Source: an uncultured Clostridia bacterium (GTDB lineage: Bacteria > Bacillota > Clostridia > UBA1381). From it: a DNA stretch of 9,791 bases. The notes beneath the pieces were generated by a model. That model was not told the DNA's origin. It did not search any database and was given only the letters and a program-made list of their open reading frames with translations. The stretch covers positions 1-9,791 of the forward strand of contig CALXSW010000227.1 in the NCBI GenBank assembly GCA_944391255.1, in the 5' to 3' direction. How positions within the stretch are numbered: position 1 is the first letter of the stretch; the number at the start of each line of letters is the position of its first letter. A program made the position numbers and the translations under genes. Positions 6,572-9,791 of the stretch are shown piece by piece.

Positions 6572-8001
6572 AATACACACTCCCTTCTGTCAAAATCTCT
6601 TTCAAACCTGTCGCATACAGCTATAATAGTCTTTTCATCAAAAGCCTTTCCTGTAAGGCTCATGCCTATAGGCATTCCCTTGCTGTCATAGCCGCATGTC
6701 GTAGAGATCGCCGGAAGACCGGCTATATTGACCGTTACGGTGCATATATCAGCCGTGTACATCTTGACCGGATCGTTTTCCTGACATCCTATCTCGTACG
6801 CCGTCGTAGGCGCTGTAGGAGTGAGTATCACATCGCATTTTTCAAAAATCGACGCGTATTCGTTTCTTATCTGTGTTCTTATTCTTCTCGCGTTGTTATA
6901 GTACGCGTCATAATATCCTGAACAAAGCGCGTAGTTTCCAAGCATTATCCTATGCTTTACCTCTTTTCCGAATCCCTCGCGCCTTGAGTTCTTTATAAGC
7001 TCGTTATAGTCCTCGCCAAGACCGGAGCGGTAACCATACTTTATGCCGTCAAATCTTGACAGGTTTGACGCTGCTTCCGCTGAGGATATAAGATAATACG
7101 CCGCAACAGCATATTTGAGTGACGGCAGAGAGCATTCGATTATCTCGCAGCCTAACGCTCTGTAAAATTCAGCCGCTTTCATAACGGCGTTCTTTACCTC
7201 TTCATCTGTGCCTTCAAAAAATTCCTTAGGCACTCCTATTCTGAGCTTTGATATATCCCCGCCTGTCATTGACGTGTAACCGCCCTGAGGCTTTTTCGAC
7301 GTTGTAGCGTCATTCTCGTCGTATCCGCAGATAGAATTTAAAACATAGCCTGTGTCGGCTGCTGAATTTGCGACTACGCCGATCTGATCAAGCGACGACG
7401 CGAACGCTATAAGTCCCCATCTTGAAACCGTGCCGTATGTAGGCTTCAGTCCGGTCACTCCGCAGAACGCGCTCGGCTGTCTTACAGATCCGCCTGTGTC
7501 TGACCCAAGCGCCGCGGCGCACAATCCGGCTGCCACCGACGCTGCCGCGCCTCCTGATGAACCGCCTGTTACGCAGCTTACATTATACGGGTTCTTAGGT
7601 CCGCCGAAATACGACGTCTGTGACGATCCGCCCATCGCGAACTCGTCCATGTTAGTCTTGCCGAGCATTACGAAATTTTCCGCCTTTAATCTCGCTACGG
7701 CTGTAGCGTCATATATCGGCACAAAATCCTCAAGCATTCGTGACGCGCACGTTGTCCTTATTCCCTCCGTGCATATATTATCCTTAACAGAAACAGGTAT
7801 GCCTGTCAGCGGCTTTGCCTCTCCGGCGTCTATTGCCGCTTGTGCCTTTTCTGCCATTTTTATGGCCTCTTCCTCGCACACTGTTATATAACTGTTTATA
7901 ACCGCGTCACGTTCCTTTATCTTCTTCAAATAGTCCTGTGTCAATTCCACAGCGCCTATTTCCTTATTATCAAGCTTACTTCTTAAATCAATCAAATTCA
8001 T
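6568..8001 (-). CDS. gatA: Asp/Glu-tRNA(Asn/Gln) amidotransferase subunit A
   Basis: Glutaminase subunit of GatCAB, an amidase-signature enzyme of 477 residues that frees ammonia from glutamine and channels it to GatB. The catalytic Ser-cisSer-Lys triad is intact: K73 in SVKDNI, S148 in TGGSSGGAAA and S172 in GSDTGGSVRQP. The amidase-signature core spans about residues 65-200, and the C-terminus carries the family's LPAISTTCGY and PIGMSLTG segments. The ATG at 8001 is served by a perfect AAGGAGG whose first bases belong to the gatC stop codon, so gatC and gatA are probably translationally coupled. Urea or acylamide amidases share the fold, but the flanking gatC and gatB settle the assignment. 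Confidence 0.97.
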   Translation of the reverse strand: MNLIDLRSKLDNKEIGAVELTQDYLKKIKERDAVINSYITVCEEEAIKMAEKAQAAIDAGEAKPLTGIPVSVKDNICTEGIRTTCASRMLEDFVPIYDATAVARLKAENFVMLGKTNMDEFAMGGSSQTSYFGGPKNPYNVSCVTGGSSGGAAASVAAGLCAAALGSDTGGSVRQPSAFCGVTGLKPTYGTVSRWGLIAFASSLDQIGVVANSAADTGYVLNSICGYDENDATTSKKPQGGYTSMTGGDISKLRIGVPKEFFEGTDEEVKNAVMKAAEFYRALGCEIIECSLPSLKYAVAAYYLISSAEAASNLSRFDGIKYGYRSGLGEDYNELIKNSRREGFGKEVKHRIMLGNYALCSGYYDAYYNNARRIRTQIRNEYASIFEKCDVILTPTAPTTAYEIGCQENDPVKMYTADICTVTVNIAGLPAISTTCGYDSKGMPIGMSLTGKAFDEKTIIAVCDRFERDFDRRECVL

Positions 8002-8010
8002 GGCGTCTGC

Positions 8011-8019
8011 TCCTCCTTA
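8011..8019 (-). promoter_or_regulatory. gatA ribosome binding site built into the gatC stop codon
   Basis: The minus strand reads TAAGGAGGA, in which the gatC stop TAA starts an almost ideal Shine-Dalgarno. Spacing to the gatA ATG is 10 nt. The arrangement suggests that ribosomes ending gatC initiate gatA. Confidence 0.8.
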
Positions 8020-8295
8020 CACTACCTTAGGAACGACAAAGCTGTCATTCTTGACATTCTTCGCGTTTTCCAGTATCCTTTCAGCAGGGTATGAGCCGCT
8101 GTGCTCGTCAGCGCGCAGATCCTCATAATCAACGGCGCTGAGCGCGTATGGCTTGACCTCCGGATCAAAATCACAGACTGTATCCATAAGCGCAATGATA
8201 TCGGTCATATCCTTTGTCATTGATGTAAGCTCCTCAGGCGTGAACGAGAGCTTCGAAAGCTCCGCCATATGAGCAGTCAGTTTCTCATCAAACAT
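8017..8295 (-). CDS. gatC: Asp/Glu-tRNA(Asn/Gln) amidotransferase subunit C
   Basis: Small subunit of 92 residues that wraps around and stabilises GatA-GatB. It has the expected length, an N-terminal helix (MFDEKLTAHMAELSKLSFTPEEL), a second helix with DMTDIIALMDTVCDFD, and a C-terminal extended tail (NDSFVVPKVV) that typically threads between the partners. The frame opens at a TTG (8301), but AGGAG (8303-8307) is only 1 nt from it and 7 nt from the ATG at 8295, which is chosen. It is the first gene of the gatCAB-aspS operon, about 90 bp downstream of a sigma-A promoter. Confidence 0.95.
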   Translation of the reverse strand: MFDEKLTAHMAELSKLSFTPEELTSMTKDMTDIIALMDTVCDFDPEVKPYALSAVDYEDLRADEHSGSYPAERILENAKNVKNDSFVVPKVV

Positions 8296-8393
8296 GGTCA
8301 ATCTCCTTTACTTTTACTATATAACAAATCAATCAATAACAGAGCGGCGGCCGCGTAAAATATTACTGCTCCTCCACCTTATCATTATAGTAT

Positions 8394-8422
8394 ATAATAT
8401 CACATTTTAAACGCCATTTCAA
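8394..8422 (-). promoter_or_regulatory. Sigma-A promoter of the gatCAB-aspS operon
   Basis: Minus strand: TTGAAA (8422-8417), a 17-bp spacer, then TATTAT (8399-8394) preceded by TGA, giving an extended -10. The predicted start near 8387 gives a leader of about 90 nt. The leader contains a GC-rich block with GCGGCCGC (8347-8354). I see no T-box, other riboswitch or attenuator in it. Confidence 0.72.
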
Positions 8423-8445
8423 GAGCAAATACGCATTTTTTAGCC

Positions 8446-8471
8446 AATTTGTTCACTAAAGGTTACAAATT
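8446..8471. repeat. Inverted repeat upstream of the gat promoter
   Basis: AATTTGT (8446-8452) and ACAAATT (8465-8471) form a perfect 7-bp dyad around 12 bp. It lies 24 bp upstream of the -35 and downstream of the dehydrogenase terminator. It could be an operator, but AT-rich dyads of this size also arise by chance. Confidence 0.35.
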
Positions 8472-8484
8472 TTAAAAAATATCG

Positions 8485-8522
8485 AAAAAAATAAAAGAGA
8501 GACACCTAAAACAGTGCCTCTC
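8485..8522 (-). terminator. Intrinsic terminator after the SDR gene
   Basis: Minus strand: GAGAGGCAC (8522-8514) pairs with GTGTCTCTC (8505-8497), 9 bp with one G-T pair and an 8-nt loop. A T-rich tract (8496-8485, TTTTATTTTTTT) follows. It lies 18 bp after the stop codon. Confidence 0.88.
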
Positions 8523-8540
8523 ATAGATACAATTATGTAA

Positions 8541-9344
8541 TTACTGTGGCTGCTTGCCGATGTAAGCAAGAATACCGCCGTCAACATAAAGAACGTGACC
8601 GTTAACAAAGTTTGACGCGTCTGATGCAAGGAATACAGCCGGTCCCATAAGGTCAGCAGTTTCTCCCCATCTTGCAGCAGGTGTCTTTGCAATGATGAAC
8701 TGGTCGAACGGATGACGTGAACCGTCAGGCTGGATCTCACGAAGCGGAGCAGTCTGAGGTGTAGCGATATATCCAGGTCCGATACCGTTACACTGGATGT
8801 TATATTCACCGTATTCTGAACAGATGTTTCTTGTGAGCATCTTCAAGCCGCCCTTTGCAGCAGCGTATGCTGATACTGTTTCACGGCCAAGCTCTGACAT
8901 CATTGAGCAGATGTTTATGATCTTACCGTGACCCTTCTTGATCATGCCTGGAATAACAGCCTTTGATACGATAAACGGAGCGTTAAGGTCAACATCGATA
9001 ACCTGTCTGAACTCAGCAGCTGTCATCTCGCACATAGGAATTCTCTTGATGATGCCGGCATTGTTTACGAGTATATCTACAATACCAACTTCTTCTTCGA
9101 TCTTCGCTACCATTTCCTTAACCATGTCTTCGTTTGTTACGTCGCATACATAGCCCTTAGCGTCTATACCGTCAGCAGCGTATGAAGCCATACCCTTGTC
9201 CACAAATTCCTGCTTAATGTCGCAGAAAACGATCTTTGCGCCTGCTGAAGCGTAAGCTGAAGCTATAGCGTAGCCTATACCGTATGAAGCTCCTGTTATA
9301 AGAGCAACCTTACCTTCAAGGCTGAAATCCTTTAAAATATCCAT
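8541..9344 (-). CDS. SDR-family oxidoreductase, probable gluconate 5-dehydrogenase
   Basis: Classical short-chain dehydrogenase of 267 residues, predicted cytoplasmic and NAD(P)-dependent. The cofactor loop is TGASYGIG (17-24), followed by CDVT (67-70), NNAG (94-97), catalytic S147, and Y160-K164 in YAAAK. PGYIATP (190-196) follows the active site. Overall it closely resembles proteins annotated as gluconate 5-dehydrogenase in gut anaerobes (long matches around ICSMMSELGRETVSAYAAAK and the C-terminus VDGGILAYIGKQP). That enzyme interconverts gluconate and 5-ketogluconate. A related role such as 2-keto-3-deoxygluconate or uronate-derived oxidoreductase (KduD-like) cannot be excluded. The ATG at 9344 follows GAGGAGG about 10 nt upstream. 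It lies 48 bp after the VOC gene and ends in a terminator. Its codons are strongly biased (AAG, GGT, GCT, AAC, GAC), unlike the gat genes, suggesting high expression. Confidence 0.88.
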   Translation of the reverse strand: MDILKDFSLEGKVALITGASYGIGYAIASAYASAGAKIVFCDIKQEFVDKGMASYAADGIDAKGYVCDVTNEDMVKEMVAKIEEEVGIVDILVNNAGIIKRIPMCEMTAAEFRQVIDVDLNAPFIVSKAVIPGMIKKGHGKIINICSMMSELGRETVSAYAAAKGGLKMLTRNICSEYGEYNIQCNGIGPGYIATPQTAPLREIQPDGSRHPFDQFIIAKTPAARWGETADLMGPAVFLASDASNFVNGHVLYVDGGILAYIGKQPQ

Positions 9345-9377
9345 TTCCGATAATCCTCCTCAATAGTTTTTGTTTAT

Positions 9378-9396
9378 TTAATAAATAATTTATTAA
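9378..9396. repeat. Perfect 19-bp AT-rich palindrome between the VOC and SDR genes
   Basis: TTAATAAAT-A-ATTTATTAA: two perfect 9-bp arms around one central base. It spans the VOC stop codon (9393-9395) and lies about 33 bp before the SDR start. It could be an operator for a dimeric regulator; a terminator is unlikely because the stem lacks GC and a T tract. Confidence 0.5.
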
Positions 9397-9785
9397 CCAA
9401 GCGGTTCAGGTCTGTAAATGAGATGACAGAAATTACCTTCTATATCTCTGTACCAATATGTCTTAAGACCTTTTGCATTTTCTGAAACATCATGCACCTC
9501 TTCAACACGCTCATCGCTTTTGAGCAATGGAACGATCTCATCAAATGCCTCTGATGTTACTCCGAAAGCTATATGACGGATACCTGCCGATTTTTCGACA
9601 TCATCCGGCTTATCCGCCTGAGCGGATACAAACTCGATCATGCTGCCGTCCTCAAACTGCAGGAAATATGTGCCCTTGCCGTTGTCATAAACTACTTTGC
9701 CGCCGAAGATCTGCATATACCAGTCCTTAAGAGCAGCAGTGTTATATGACACTATGGCAACATGCTCAATACCTGTGATAGCCAT
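9393..9785 (-). CDS. VOC (glyoxalase/bleomycin-resistance) family protein
   Basis: Single vicinal-oxygen-chelate protein of 130 residues with two beta-alpha-beta-beta-beta modules. Module one begins GIEHVAIVSYN (H8) and contains MIEFVSA (E51). Module two begins GIRHIAFGV (H71) and ends with DIEGNFCHLIYRP. In this family the metal is usually bound by His/Glu at four positions; here they would be H8, E51, H71 and H121, with His where Glu is common in the last site. The substrate cannot be told from the sequence; the family includes lyases, epimerases and dioxygenases. It lies just upstream of the SDR in the same direction, so it is probably part of the same sugar-acid operon. The ATG at 9785 gives a typical start, but only 6 bp upstream are visible and the ribosome site cannot be checked, so an upstream start outside the window remains possible. 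Confidence 0.85.
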   Translation of the reverse strand: MAITGIEHVAIVSYNTAALKDWYMQIFGGKVVYDNGKGTYFLQFEDGSMIEFVSAQADKPDDVEKSAGIRHIAFGVTSEAFDEIVPLLKSDERVEEVHDVSENAKGLKTYWYRDIEGNFCHLIYRPEPLG

Positions 9786-9791
9786 GCCAAT

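Noticed and set aside
7430..7891. 153-residue plus-strand open frame opposite gatA
   Set aside because: It lies wholly within gatA on the other strand, has no ribosome site, and has low-complexity composition reflecting gatA codons.
8329..8385. Possible 18-residue leader peptide (MIRWRSSNILRGRRSVID) upstream of gatC
   Set aside because: Its ATG falls only about 2-3 nt after the predicted transcription start and has no ribosome site. It has no run of Asn or Asp codons that would suit attenuation.
8296..8393. T-box riboswitch for Asn in the gatC leader (AAGGTGG followed later by ACGCGG)
   Set aside because: The leader is only about 90 nt, the T-box core is not contiguous, and there is no antiterminator/terminator pair with a T tract.

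Overview
The window looks like a chromosomal segment of a Gram-positive, low-to-mid GC Clostridia, most likely a Lachnospiraceae-type gut anaerobe. The evidence is strong AGGAG ribosome sites, dense same-strand operons, ATA-rich coding, and an archaeal-type aspartyl-tRNA synthetase next to gatCAB. Taxonomy is inference; no rRNA or other marker is present. Nothing suggests a phage, transposon, CRISPR array or plasmid, and there is no gene-free stretch longer than 300 bases.

Left part (1-3110): an envelope-stress-like module. The N-terminal part of the membrane protease gene ftsH runs off the left edge on the minus strand. Upstream of it lie a histidine kinase and an OmpR/PhoB-type response regulator, overlapping by 4 bp (order regulator, kinase, ftsH). 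A five-helix membrane protein of the CmpB-like 'putative ABC transporter permease' family (PF06541-like) diverges from the regulator on the plus strand. All three transcription units (ftsH, regulator-kinase, membrane protein) are preceded by the same element. It is a 17-bp direct repeat with an 11-bp period, GTTTA[TG][TA]TTCAGTTTA[TG], oriented with the gene and ending exactly 10 bp before a -10 hexamer. This is the geometry of PhoB-family class II activator sites. It predicts an autoregulated two-component regulon that includes ftsH and the membrane protein.

Middle part (3115-8422): one minus-strand operon, gatC-gatA-gatB-aspS-cytidylate-kinase-like. A good sigma-A promoter precedes it and an intrinsic terminator follows it. 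The synthetase carries anticodon-domain residues typical of non-discriminating AspRS, so the first four genes probably form the indirect route to Asn-tRNA(Asn): Asp is charged onto tRNA(Asn), then amidated by GatCAB. The last gene is a small P-loop kinase-like protein whose link to this pathway is unknown.

Right part (8485-9791): a short minus-strand unit with a VOC/glyoxalase-fold protein followed by an SDR closely resembling gluconate 5-dehydrogenase, closed by an intrinsic terminator. It looks like the end of a sugar-acid catabolic operon that continues past the right edge. Its codon use is visibly more biased than that of the tRNA-amidation operon.

Several starts were moved inward from the longest open frame because the ribosome sites demand it: regulator 2227, membrane protein 2425, kinase-like protein 3739, aspS 5098, gatB 6571 and gatC 8295.
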